From contig DBDO01000209.1 in NCBI GenBank assembly GCA_002293605.1, positions 1-8,130 on the forward strand: a stretch of 8,130 bases of DNA, written 5' to 3'. Positions 1-4,520 of this stretch are shown here, piece by piece. The stretch is from Desulfovibrionaceae bacterium UBA930. Its GTDB lineage: Bacteria; Desulfobacterota; Desulfovibrionia; Desulfovibrionales; Desulfovibrionaceae. The notes under the pieces are model-generated. The model was not told where the DNA came from and ran no database searches. It saw only the letters and a list, made by a program, of their open reading frames with translations. The position numbers and the translations under genes are program-made. Each line of letters starts with the position of its first letter. Position 1 is the first letter of the stretch.

Positions 1-1359
1 TACGGAGTCGTCCTTGGTCAGGTAGATGTTGTCCCCGTACCAGTTCGCGCCGAGGCCGAGGGTAGCTTGAGCCATATCCGAATCATTGGTGCCGCGGTAG
101 TAGGCAAAGCGCAGGGTGTGCTTCAGGTCCTGCACAAAGGACACGTCCGCAACCTGAATGCCGATGCCCCAGGTGCCGGTGGCAGTGCCGTTGACGCGGT
201 TGTAGCCGCCGCCGTTGCTGATGCCGTAGTAGCCGTGCGTGCCAAAGGTGGTGGCCTTGAAGGTGCCGCCGTCGTTCAGGATGGCAGGCAGACGGCCCAG
301 CTCGCCCTTGTCACGGAAGTCGTCAGCGTCATCGCCGCTGGCGTACCAGCCGAAGATGCCCGGGGTACCCCAAGCCATCTTGTAATCCAGGGTGGCGCCG
401 ATGTACCAGCCGTCAGCGCCAGCATGGGTGTGATTACCGCGGTTAAGGGCAAGAGGCGCGTATTCGGCGGTCTGCAGGTGGCCGTAGATCACGTCCATGT
501 TGAAGACCAGGGGATCAAAGGCGTCCAGCTTGAAGTTGGTGCCCAGGTACCAGATCTTGGCATCGTTGTCGTTATACGCGTCCAAGCCTGCCCAGTTACC
601 CCAGCCAGTACCGCGAAGGAGATCGTGATTCTGGAAGGCGTAGTTGTTGAGGAAGCCGGAACCGGTGCCGATTTTGCCCCAGATGAAGTAGGGGCTGAAG
701 GATACGCCCGTGAACTTCATGGGCGCGACCAGGCCGAAGAGATCGACTTCGTCATCAAGGTTGCGGGAGTTGCCATCGCGGAAGCGGTCAAGGGGACGGG
801 CCCAGAGCGCGGTCAGGCTGAGCCAGTCGGTAACCGGGGAGCTGACGGCAATGGCGGCCATGTCCGCGTTCAGGATGATGCTGCCAAGGCGCGAGCTGGG
901 CAGGGTCAGGGGCTGCAGGCCCATGCGCACGGACACCGGGGTGTTCGGGATGATCCAGTCGATGTAGGCGTGCTTGGTCTCGATGTTCACGCCATCGGTA
1001 TCCAGCGCGGCGCCTTGCTGGCGGCCGGTGCCGGGACGGCCCCAGTCCAGATCGCCGATTTCAAAGTGCAGCACGCCCTGCAGGTATTCGGAGGCGATAA
1101 AGTTGATCTGCGTGCGGATGCGCTGGCGGGCTTCGAAGTTGTCTTCATCGCGCTGGCGGCTTTTAGCTCCGGCTCCGGGGCGGGCATAGCGGCCGGAATC
1201 AGAGGAGTTGGCGGAGTGTTTGAACACGCCGTTGCCGACCATGCCAAAGGCGAAGTCCCACTGGCCCTTCACTTTGATGTCTATGCCGTCAGCCTGGGCG
1301 GCGCAGACGCTGCCAAGCGTGAAAGCCACGGCCAGCAGCAGAGTGGTAATACGTTTCAT
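1..1359 (-). CDS. Outer-membrane homotrimeric porin, Desulfovibrio type (3' end outside window)
   Basis: This is a trimeric beta-barrel porin that should admit small solutes across the outer membrane. Reading the minus strand from ATG at 1359, the frame stays open for all 453 codons to the window edge. Residues 1-23 form a classic Sec signal peptide (MKRITTLLLAVAFTLGSVCA then AQA), with likely cleavage before Asp24. The mature part has alternating aromatic and polar strands with acidic turns, for example GQWDFAFGMVGNGVF, RIRTQINF, LHFEIGDLDWG, TKHAYIDWIIP and VRMGLQPLTLPS, typical of the porins of sulfate reducers. An AGGAGGG ribosome site sits five bases before the ATG, fixing the start. The gene appears to be its own unit, with a promoter near 1454-1482. 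A long open frame on the plus strand (67-1536) is only its codon-bias shadow. The family is clear; the solutes it passes are unknown. Confidence 0.93.
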   Translation of the reverse strand, partial: MKRITTLLLAVAFTLGSVCAAQADGIDIKVKGQWDFAFGMVGNGVFKHSANSSDSGRYARPGAGAKSRQRDEDNFEARQRIRTQINFIASEYLQGVLHFEIGDLDWGRPGTGRQQGAALDTDGVNIETKHAYIDWIIPNTPVSVRMGLQPLTLPSSRLGSIILNADMAAIAVSSPVTDWLSLTALWARPLDRFRDGNSRNLDDEVDLFGLVAPMKFTGVSFSPYFIWGKIGTGSGFLNNYAFQNHDLLRGTGWGNWAGLDAYNDNDAKIWYLGTNFKLDAFDPLVFNMDVIYGHLQTAEYAPLALNRGNHTHAGADGWYIGATLDYKMAWGTPGIFGWYASGDDADDFRDKGELGRLPAILNDGGTFKATTFGTHGYYGISNGGGYNRVNGTATGTWGIGIQVADVSFVQDLKHTLRFAYYRGTNDSDMAQATLGLGANWYGDNIYLTKDDSV

Positions 1360-1453
1360 GCGTCCCTCCTGAGGTTTGCAGATGAAACAGGGTTGATGAA
1401 AAGTCCCGGCGCGGCGTCAAGGCATGTTCCACGCCAGGATAGCTATGCTTTGC

Positions 1454-1482
1454 ACTCTACAGCAGCGAAAGGCTCTTGTAAA
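1454..1482 (-). promoter_or_regulatory. Putative sigma-70 promoter of the porin gene
   Basis: On the minus strand TTTACA (1482-1477) is followed after exactly 17 bases by TAGAGT (1459-1454). These match the consensus at five and four of six positions. Transcription would start near 1447, giving a leader of about 88 bases before the porin ATG. Assigned by eye only. Confidence 0.45.
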
Positions 1483-1613
1483 CAGGGAAAGACAAGTTTG
1501 GGAAAAAAATTTTTACCGGGGCGGCAAGGGAAATAAAGGAAAACTCATAAGCAAATTCAATGGGATATGGGAAAAGACCCTCCAAAGCGGGCGAAAAAAG
1601 GCCCCATGGCTTG

Positions 1614-1653
1614 AAAAAAAGAGAGGCCCCTATCGGAAAAGGGATAGGCGGCC
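1614..1653 (-). terminator. Rho-independent terminator, minus strand, upstream of the porin
   Basis: The arms CCTATC (1629-1634) and GATAGG (1643-1648) enclose an eight-base loop and are extended by GGCC (1625-1628) with GGCC (1650-1653) around one bulged base. On the minus strand the stem is followed by TCTC and then seven T residues (1620-1614). The T-run lies on the minus-strand side only, so it stops leftward transcription. No minus-strand gene lies immediately upstream, which leaves its transcript unexplained. Confidence 0.7.
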
Positions 1654-1772
1654 CCGGCAGGGAGGAATGGGGCTGAACGCGCAGGCGGGCAAGGCTTTGG
1701 CGGAAAAAAGGCCGTACAATTTTTTTGATTGGGGGGAGGAGGGGGCAGGGCTATGGCACGCCTCCTTGACTT

Positions 1773-1801
1773 TTGTACCTGCCTGACCGAAAGATTATAC
1801 A
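1773..1801 (+). promoter_or_regulatory. Weak candidate promoter for mazEF
   Basis: TTGTAC (1773-1778) lies 17 bases before TATACA (1796-1801). The -10 is fair but the -35 is poor. A better -35 hexamer, TTGACT (1766-1771), sits too far away at 24 bases. Just downstream, GGAC-GGGA-GTCC (1806-1817) could form a short operator dyad. mazE begins 35 bases after the -10. Confidence 0.25.
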
Positions 1802-1836
1802 TATTGGACGGGAGTCCGAAGTCAGTGAGGTCAACT

Positions 1837-2064
1837 ATGAAGCGCATGACTATTACCCTTGATGAGGCGGTGTACGATGGGCTGAACCGGCGCATCGGCA
1901 AGGGCCGCATCAGCCGTTTTATTGAAGATCTGGTGCGCCCGCATGTCATGGATATGTCCCTTGACGAGGGCTACAGGGCTATGGCTGCGGACAAGACGCG
2001 GGAAGCCGAAGCGCAGGAGTGGTGCAATGCCCTGGCGGGGGACGCAGCCGATGCGGCGCGGTGA
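1837..2064 (+). CDS. mazE: Type II antitoxin, ribbon-helix-helix (MazE/CopG-like)
   Basis: A 75-residue antitoxin expected to bind and neutralise the adjacent MazF and to repress the shared promoter. Residues 1-10 (MKRMTITLDE) form the DNA-binding beta strand. The two helices of a ribbon-helix-helix fold follow (VYDGLNRRIG, then ISRFIEDLVRPHV). The acidic, flexible tail (YRAMAADKTREAEAQEW, ending GDAADAAR) matches the toxin-binding tail commonly seen in antitoxins paired with MazF. ATG 1837 is chosen because the fold starts there and GAGG lies six bases upstream; the frame also runs further upstream, but that extension has no family resemblance. It overlaps mazF by 14 bases, indicating co-transcription and coupled translation. 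The exact antitoxin subfamily is less sure than the role. Confidence 0.87.
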   Translation: MKRMTITLDEAVYDGLNRRIGKGRISRFIEDLVRPHVMDMSLDEGYRAMAADKTREAEAQEWCNALAGDAADAAR

Positions 2065-2377
2065 GGTATGGTGGGTTGAGTTTGACCCGGCTGTAGGCAG
2101 TGAGATCCGCAAGACGAGGCCAGCGGTTATTGTGAGCAATGATGGGGCCAACAGGAATTTGGCGCGGGTGGTGGTTGTGCCTGTAACCAACAATACGGAG
2201 CGGCGCTATCCGGGAGAAGCTCTCGTGCAGGTGGGGGGACGAAGGGGCAAGGCTCTTGCCGATCAGATTATGACTGCCGACAAATCACGCCTCAAAGAGC
2301 AACTGGGCACGCTGCCCAGGACCGATATGCTGGCCGTTGAAGGCGCGATTATGCTGCATTTGGCGCTGTCGCGTTAA
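2051..2377 (+). CDS. mazF: MazF/PemK-family endoribonuclease toxin
   Basis: This 108-residue protein belongs to the MazF family of ribosome-independent, sequence-specific mRNA interferases. The diagnostic N-terminal motif is clear: RRGEVWWVEFDPAVGSE (residues 2-18), followed by the catalytic-region RKTRPAVIVSNDGAN, in which family knowledge places the key Arg and Thr. Then come VVVVPVTNN, the KALADQIMTADKSRL segment and the C-terminal helix (LAVEGAIMLHLAL). The length is normal, so it looks intact. The start at 2051 begins the conserved domain and lies inside the end of mazE (14-base overlap), with a G-rich sequence about eight bases upstream. Frames extending upstream to 1922 are only mazE read out of frame. 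It converges on yefM, with 15 bases between stop codons and no terminator visible. The cleavage sequence cannot be read from this. Confidence 0.93.
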   Translation: MRRGEVWWVEFDPAVGSEIRKTRPAVIVSNDGANRNLARVVVVPVTNNTERRYPGEALVQVGGRRGKALADQIMTADKSRLKEQLGTLPRTDMLAVEGAIMLHLALSR

Positions 2378-2392
2378 CGCTTGCTGCCAGCT

Positions 2393-2656
2393 TCACAGCG
2401 CGCGCAGATCATCCAGCTTGAGGCGCGTGAGCTTTCCGGATTCGGCGTCCGCAACGGACTGCGCCAGCCGCTCGGCATTGGCCGGGGTGCCGAGCAAGTA
2501 GGCAGTCTCCTTCATGCTGTTGTAATCTTCCAGGGACAGCATGACCACAGCCGGGGCCTTTTGCCGGGTGATGATCACCGGCTCGTGCCCCTCGCATACC
2601 TCGCTCATGGTTCTGGCCAGACGCTGCCGCGCCTGCGTGTAGCTTATGGCTTGCAT
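2393..2656 (-). CDS. yefM: YefM/Phd-family antitoxin without a toxin partner
   Basis: An 87-residue antitoxin of the Phd/YefM family, which normally neutralises the RNase toxin YoeB and represses its own promoter. The N-terminal DNA-binding part is textbook (MQAISYTQARQRLARTM at 1-17, then VIITRQKAPAVVMLSLEDYN). It continues into the motif ETAYLLGTPANAERL, which in E. coli YefM is nearly the same, and a tail ending LKLDDLRAL. ATG 2656 is supported by AGGAGGG six bases upstream and by the family start; an upstream in-frame start at 2695 lacks both. yoeB normally follows directly, but here the next sequence is the antisense of mazF, so the partner is missing within the window. The gene itself looks complete and has its own promoter and dyad. 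It could restrain a YoeB encoded elsewhere. Confidence 0.92.
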   Translation of the reverse strand: MQAISYTQARQRLARTMSEVCEGHEPVIITRQKAPAVVMLSLEDYNSMKETAYLLGTPANAERLAQSVADAESGKLTRLKLDDLRAL

Positions 2657-2677
2657 GAGACCCTCCTTTTTCGCATC

Positions 2678-2711
2678 TGCACAAAAATAGTGCAAGCGCG
2701 GCGGGAGTCAA
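2678..2711 (-). promoter_or_regulatory. yefM promoter with overlapping operator dyad
   Basis: On the minus strand TTGACT (2711-2706), a 16-base spacer and TATTTT (2689-2684) form a good sigma-70 promoter, giving a short leader before yefM. The inverted repeat TGCAC (2678-2682) and GTGCA (2690-2694), seven bases apart, covers the -10. That is where an autorepressor such as YefM would act. Confidence 0.55.
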
Positions 2712-2728
2712 GGCGGGGGAAGCAGGAG

Positions 2729-2752
2729 CAGCAATTCTCATGAGAATTGCTG
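2729..2752. repeat. 24-bp perfect palindrome between yefM and dinJ
   Basis: The sequence reads identically on both strands over 24 bases; its core is GCAATTCTCATGAGAATTGC. It has no loop and no T-run on either side, so it is unlikely to be a terminator. It lies just upstream of the dinJ -35 and about 18 bases upstream of the yefM -35 (minus-strand sense). A dimeric regulator site shared by the two divergent promoters is the natural reading, but the protein that binds it is unknown. Confidence 0.6.
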
Positions 2753-2768
2753 AAGCAGGAGGCCTGAG

Positions 2769-2800
2769 TTGACAATTTTTCTGACTGACATACAATGTCA
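2769..2800 (+). promoter_or_regulatory. dinJ-yafQ promoter with operator
   Basis: A perfect -35 TTGACA (2769-2774), a 16-base spacer and TACAAT (2791-2796) form a strong promoter. The dyad TGACAT-ACA-ATGTCA (2786-2800) overlaps the -10 exactly, as expected of an operator bound by a RelB/DinJ ribbon-helix-helix dimer. The dinJ start codon follows about 33 bases after the -10. Confidence 0.7.
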
Positions 2801-2829
2801 TTCACCATATCTTCTCAGGGAGTTTTATC

Positions 2830-3090
2830 ATGGCAAAGGGAATGGTACAGGCCCGCATTGATAACGCTGTCAAGGCGGAAGCAGCCGCTGTACTGGCAAG
2901 TATCGGCCTTACCGTATCGGACGCGGTACGGCTCCTGCTTATGCGCATCGCCCACGACAAGGCCATGCCTTTTAATCCGCTTATCCCAAATGCGGAAACT
3001 ATAGCAGCAATGCAGGAAGCAAGGGCGGATACTACGCCGGGCTATATCACTATTGATGAAGTCTTTACGGCACTTCATGCGGACAGTTAA
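2830..3090 (+). CDS. dinJ: RelB/DinJ-family antitoxin
   Basis: This 86-residue protein is an antitoxin of the RelB/DinJ family, which sequesters a YafQ-type ribosome-dependent RNase and represses the operon. The ribbon-helix-helix region is at residues 5-40. It has strand MVQARID, the linker NAVKAEAAAVLASIGL and the family signature TVSDAVRLLLMRIAHDKAMPF, very like DinJ (TISDLVRITLTKVAREKALPF). The remainder (PNAETIAAMQEARAD, then ITIDEVFTALHA) is the toxin-wrapping tail. CAGGGAG lies about seven bases before ATG 2830. It overlaps yafQ by 14 bases. Base composition is more AT-rich than the porin or the regulator genes, in line with acquisition by transfer. Confidence 0.92.
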   Translation: MAKGMVQARIDNAVKAEAAAVLASIGLTVSDAVRLLLMRIAHDKAMPFNPLIPNAETIAAMQEARADTTPGYITIDEVFTALHADS

Positions 3091-3361
3091 ACCTACGTCA
3101 TCTTTTAAACGTGACTATAAGCGTCTTGCAAAGACAGTAGGAGGCACAGCTGTGCTTGACGCTGAATTATTTCCAATATTGACAAAACTGGCACATGATA
3201 CCCCTCTTGACGCAAGGTACAGTGATCATGCCATGACAGGCAACTGGAAGGATCATCGAAACTGTCATATCCGGCCCGATCTTATTCTACTCTACCGTAA
3301 GCCGGACAATGAACGCCTTCAGCTTGTGCGGATTGGTTCTCACTCCGAATTAGGCATATAG
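3077..3361 (+). CDS. yafQ: YafQ-family RNase toxin
   Basis: A 94-residue toxin of the RelE superfamily, YafQ branch, which cleaves mRNA on the ribosome. The family core is evident: SSFKRDYKRLAKT near the start, then YSDHAMTGNWKDHRNCHIRPD and LQLVRIGSHSEL. Compared with E. coli YafQ, whose reported active-site set is His50, His63, Asp67, Trp68, Arg83, His87 and Phe91, this protein keeps His51, His64, Asp68, Arg85 and His89. It has Leu69 and Gly93 where Trp68 and Phe91 would be. ATG 3077 gives the normal family length and overlaps dinJ by 14 bases; TTG 3053 and ATG 3056 upstream would add a non-homologous leader. It probably remains a working toxin, but the two substitutions leave activity open. 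Confidence 0.9.
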   Translation: MRTVKPTSSFKRDYKRLAKTVGGTAVLDAELFPILTKLAHDTPLDARYSDHAMTGNWKDHRNCHIRPDLILLYRKPDNERLQLVRIGSHSELGI

Positions 3362-3375
3362 GAAGCTTGCAAAAA

Positions 3376-3561
3376 ATGATTCAGGCTATCCAATCCTTTG
3401 TGGAAAGGGAAGAAAAGCGGGAAGCAGTGCGGCAAGAGTGTATTGCGGCGCATGAGCATTACAAGAGCACAGGCCTGCATTTGACGCAAGAGGAAGTAGA
3501 AGCCTGGCTTTTAGACCTTGAGGCTGGCAATGATGTGGAGCCGCCCGCATGTCATATATGA
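3376..3561 (+). pseudogene. Truncated CopG/ParD-like antitoxin, DNA-binding domain missing
   Basis: The 61 residues from ATG 3376 match the C-terminal half of a ribbon-helix-helix antitoxin family paired with ParE-like toxins. Characteristic parts are FVEREEKREAVRQECIAAHE, YKSTGLHLTQEEVEAWL, LEAGNDVEPPACHI. From memory, full-length relatives are about 90-95 residues with an N-terminal DNA-binding ribbon-helix-helix of roughly 30-35 residues. Here that part is absent: yafQ ends at 3361, and no matching peptide is readable upstream in any frame. AGGAAG (3360-3365) could act as a ribosome site ten bases before ATG, so the fragment may still be translated from the dinJ-yafQ transcript. It overlaps the next toxin fragment as ATGA. 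The family call is from memory of consensus features. Either a decayed gene or a DNA-binding-free neutraliser is possible. Confidence 0.72.
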
Positions 3562-3695
3562 AAATTCAGTGGTCTTTGAATGCAATTCAGGGCTTACAGC
3601 GGGTATATAGATTTCTTGCGGAGCATGATATTGAAGTTGCAAAGAAATCTACAAAATCAATCAGGCAAGGAAAACGGCCCTTTTTGCGAAAGTGA
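3558..3695 (+). pseudogene. ParE/RelE-family toxin fragment, C-terminus missing
   Basis: Forty-five residues from ATG 3558 (an in-frame ATG at 3549 would add MSY) read MKIQWSLNAIQGLQRVYRFL, then AEHDIEVAKKSTKSIRQG. This is the start of a ParE-like toxin: first strand, then the two long helices. After IRQG the family pattern stops and the frame ends with KRPFLRK and TGA at 3695. Relatives are about 95-100 residues, so the beta-sheet and catalytic or gyrase-contacting C-terminal half is gone. The start overlaps the preceding antitoxin fragment by four bases (ATGA), the arrangement of an intact parDE operon. The downstream sequence is the 3' end of an oppositely oriented antitoxin gene, so a junction near 3665-3695 probably cut this gene. 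Toxic activity is unlikely. Confidence 0.75.
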
Positions 3696-3698
3696 TTT

Positions 3699-4019
3699 CT
3701 ACAAAAAAATACCCAGGCCCTTTTGATCAAGCAAGTGCAACAGTTTATTTGAAGGCCCACCGGGCTTTTTCGTGCCGCCTTCCCAGGCGCGAACAGCGGC
3801 GGGGCTGGTGTTTATCAATGCAGCCAAAACGGATTGGCTCACGTTCAGACGGGAACGGAGTGCTTTTACCTCTTCTCCGGTGTATTTCGGCGTCTCGCTG
3901 GCGGCATGTAAAGCCTGATATTCCTCAAAGCGCCGCTTGTCGATGAGGCCGCATGCATACATATCCTGCACGGTCTCATACATTTCTTCGCTCAGGCGAC
4001 TTCTCTTATTCGTAGTCAT
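3699..4019 (-). CDS. Helix-turn-helix antitoxin of a HigBA-like pair
   Basis: A 106-residue DNA-binding antitoxin following its toxin gene in the toxin-first order known from higBA. The N-terminal helical part (residues 1-45: EEMYETVQDMYACGLIDKRR and onward) is followed by a helix-turn-helix at about 47-97. That domain runs TGEEVKALRSRLNVSQSVLA, then INTSPAAVRAWEGGTKKPGG and PSNKLLHLL, the S-x-x-x-V-x-x-W-E-x-G pattern typical of antitoxins for RelE/HigB toxins. ATG 4019 has AGGAGA seven bases upstream; an upstream in-frame start at 4100 lies deep within the toxin gene and lacks support. It overlaps the toxin by 14 bases. Codons about 72-82, the recognition-helix end, contain one copy of the 33-bp direct repeat. 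It likely represses the promoter upstream of the toxin. Confidence 0.88.
   Translation of the reverse strand: MTTNKRSRLSEEMYETVQDMYACGLIDKRRFEEYQALHAASETPKYTGEEVKALRSRLNVSQSVLAALINTSPAAVRAWEGGTKKPGGPSNKLLHLLDQKGLGIFL
3752..3770 (+). terminator. Possible plus-strand terminator inside the antisense antitoxin gene
   Basis: AAGGCCC (3752-3758), a three-base loop ACC and GGGCTTT form a compact stem (one G-T pair), with the T-run extending to 3770. It lies 56 bases after the ParE fragment stop and could end the dinJ-yafQ transcript. However, the same bases encode part of the KKPGGPS motif of the minus-strand antitoxin, so the structure may be incidental. Confidence 0.4.
3776..3808 (+). repeat. 33-bp direct repeat, left copy
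   Basis: A 33-base stretch beginning CGCCTTCCCAGGCGCGAACA is identical to 4886-4918 in the same orientation. Here it is coding: read on the minus strand it specifies the SPAAVRAWEG segment of the helix-turn-helix antitoxin, so this is likely the original copy. Identity ends abruptly at both sides. Confidence 0.9.
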
Positions 4020-4401
4020 CACAAATCTCCTGAATTTTTCCGCCCGCAAGAAATTCAGCCAACTGTTCCTCTGAGGCGGAAAGCAGATATCCGGCAGCAA
4101 TGCGCAATTCTGTCAAGTCACTACCTGAAATATTGTCCTGCTCATTCTTTTCAAAACCATAAAGAAAAAACCACCTTCCGGCCTTGCTGGTAGCAACAAT
4201 GGTGCGGGTACTCCCGCTTTTGGCCCTCCCCGGAAGCGGGACACGCTTTTTGTAGACCTTTTCTTCAGGAGCGTTCCCACCCAGATCGGCATCAATCAGG
4301 CCACGCTCCATTTCGTCAACGGCTTTAAGCAAGGCCTGATCGAGCAGAGGGCTTTTCCTCATCCATCGATAGAACATTCTTGTTTTAAAAATCCGTCTCA
4401 T
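4006..4401 (-). CDS. RelE/HigB-like toxin (PF06296-type)
   Basis: This 131-residue protein resembles the RelE-type toxins of the former DUF1044 group, which act on mRNA. Recognisable segments are the N-terminal RIFKTRMFYRWMRK, the helix ALLKAVDEMERGLIDADLGG, then the basic strand VYKKRVPLPGRAKSGSTRTI and RWFFLYGFEKNEQDNI. The C-terminal helices carry AAGYLLSASEEQLAEFL. Family resemblance begins right at ATG 4401, so this start is preferred although no ribosome site precedes it. Internal ATGs at 4377 and 4362 would cut the first strand. The upstream promoter puts the transcript start at or next to this ATG. The stop overlaps the antitoxin start by 14 bases. It appears full length. The specific subfamily name is uncertain; toxin status follows from fold resemblance plus the partner. 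Confidence 0.87.
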   Translation of the reverse strand: MRRIFKTRMFYRWMRKSPLLDQALLKAVDEMERGLIDADLGGNAPEEKVYKKRVPLPGRAKSGSTRTIVATSKAGRWFFLYGFEKNEQDNISGSDLTELRIAAGYLLSASEEQLAEFLAGGKIQEICDDYE

Positions 4402-4407
4402 AAAAAC

Positions 4408-4436
4408 TGTATACTACCTAGTAGCACATATGTCAA
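4408..4436 (-). promoter_or_regulatory. Promoter of the HigBA-like operon
   Basis: On the minus strand a perfect TTGACA (4436-4431), a 17-base spacer and TATACA (4413-4408) form a strong promoter. Only six bases separate the -10 from the toxin ATG. The imperfect dyad CTAC-CTA-GTAG (4414-4424, plus-strand reading) lies in the spacer and GTATAC covers the -10; both are candidate contacts for the antitoxin. Confidence 0.65.
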
Positions 4437-4457
4437 GGATCAAAGAAGCCCTCTCTC

Positions 4458-4485
4458 TTGACAAAATACCTGAAATTGGTATTTT
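4458..4485 (+). promoter_or_regulatory. Promoter and operator of the XRE regulator gene
   Basis: TTGACA (4458-4463) is followed after 16 bases by TATTTT (4480-4485); TTTTAT at an 18-base spacing is an alternative. A perfect inverted repeat, AAAATACC (4463-4470) and GGTATTTT (4478-4485) with a seven-base centre, fills the space between the two hexamers. Repressor bound here would block polymerase. The promoter is divergent from the HigBA-like one, with 21 bases between the two -35 elements. Confidence 0.6.
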
Positions 4486-4520
4486 ATGATCAAGCGGCAA
4501 GGGGTGACTGTTTGGAACGC

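Larger units (their letters stand above)
1360..1836. other. Non-coding region between porin and mazEF
   Basis: About 480 bases without a convincing gene. Going from the porin outward it holds the porin leader of roughly 90 bases, a sigma-70-like promoter, a sigma-54-like motif (1422-1436), A-rich stretches, a minus-strand terminator (1614-1653), a G-rich run (1731-1750) and a weak plus-strand promoter ahead of mazE. Open frames across it have low-complexity translations (proline-rich or lysine-rich) and no good start signals, so none is called. Confidence 0.6.

Noticed and set aside
67..1536. Long plus-strand open frame of 489 codons opposite the porin
   Set aside because: The minus strand carries a porin with a clear signal peptide, ribosome site and beta-strand pattern. 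The plus-strand translation is Ala/Gly/Val-rich with no recognisable domain, a typical codon-bias shadow.
1692..1727. Possible plus-strand terminator before mazE (T-run at 1720-1726)
   Set aside because: The only available stems are about three base pairs long, too weak to support a terminator.
1731..1750. G-rich run as a G-quadruplex control element for mazEF
   Set aside because: Three G-tracts are evident but a fourth separated tract of three is not, so at most a weak two-layer structure could form.
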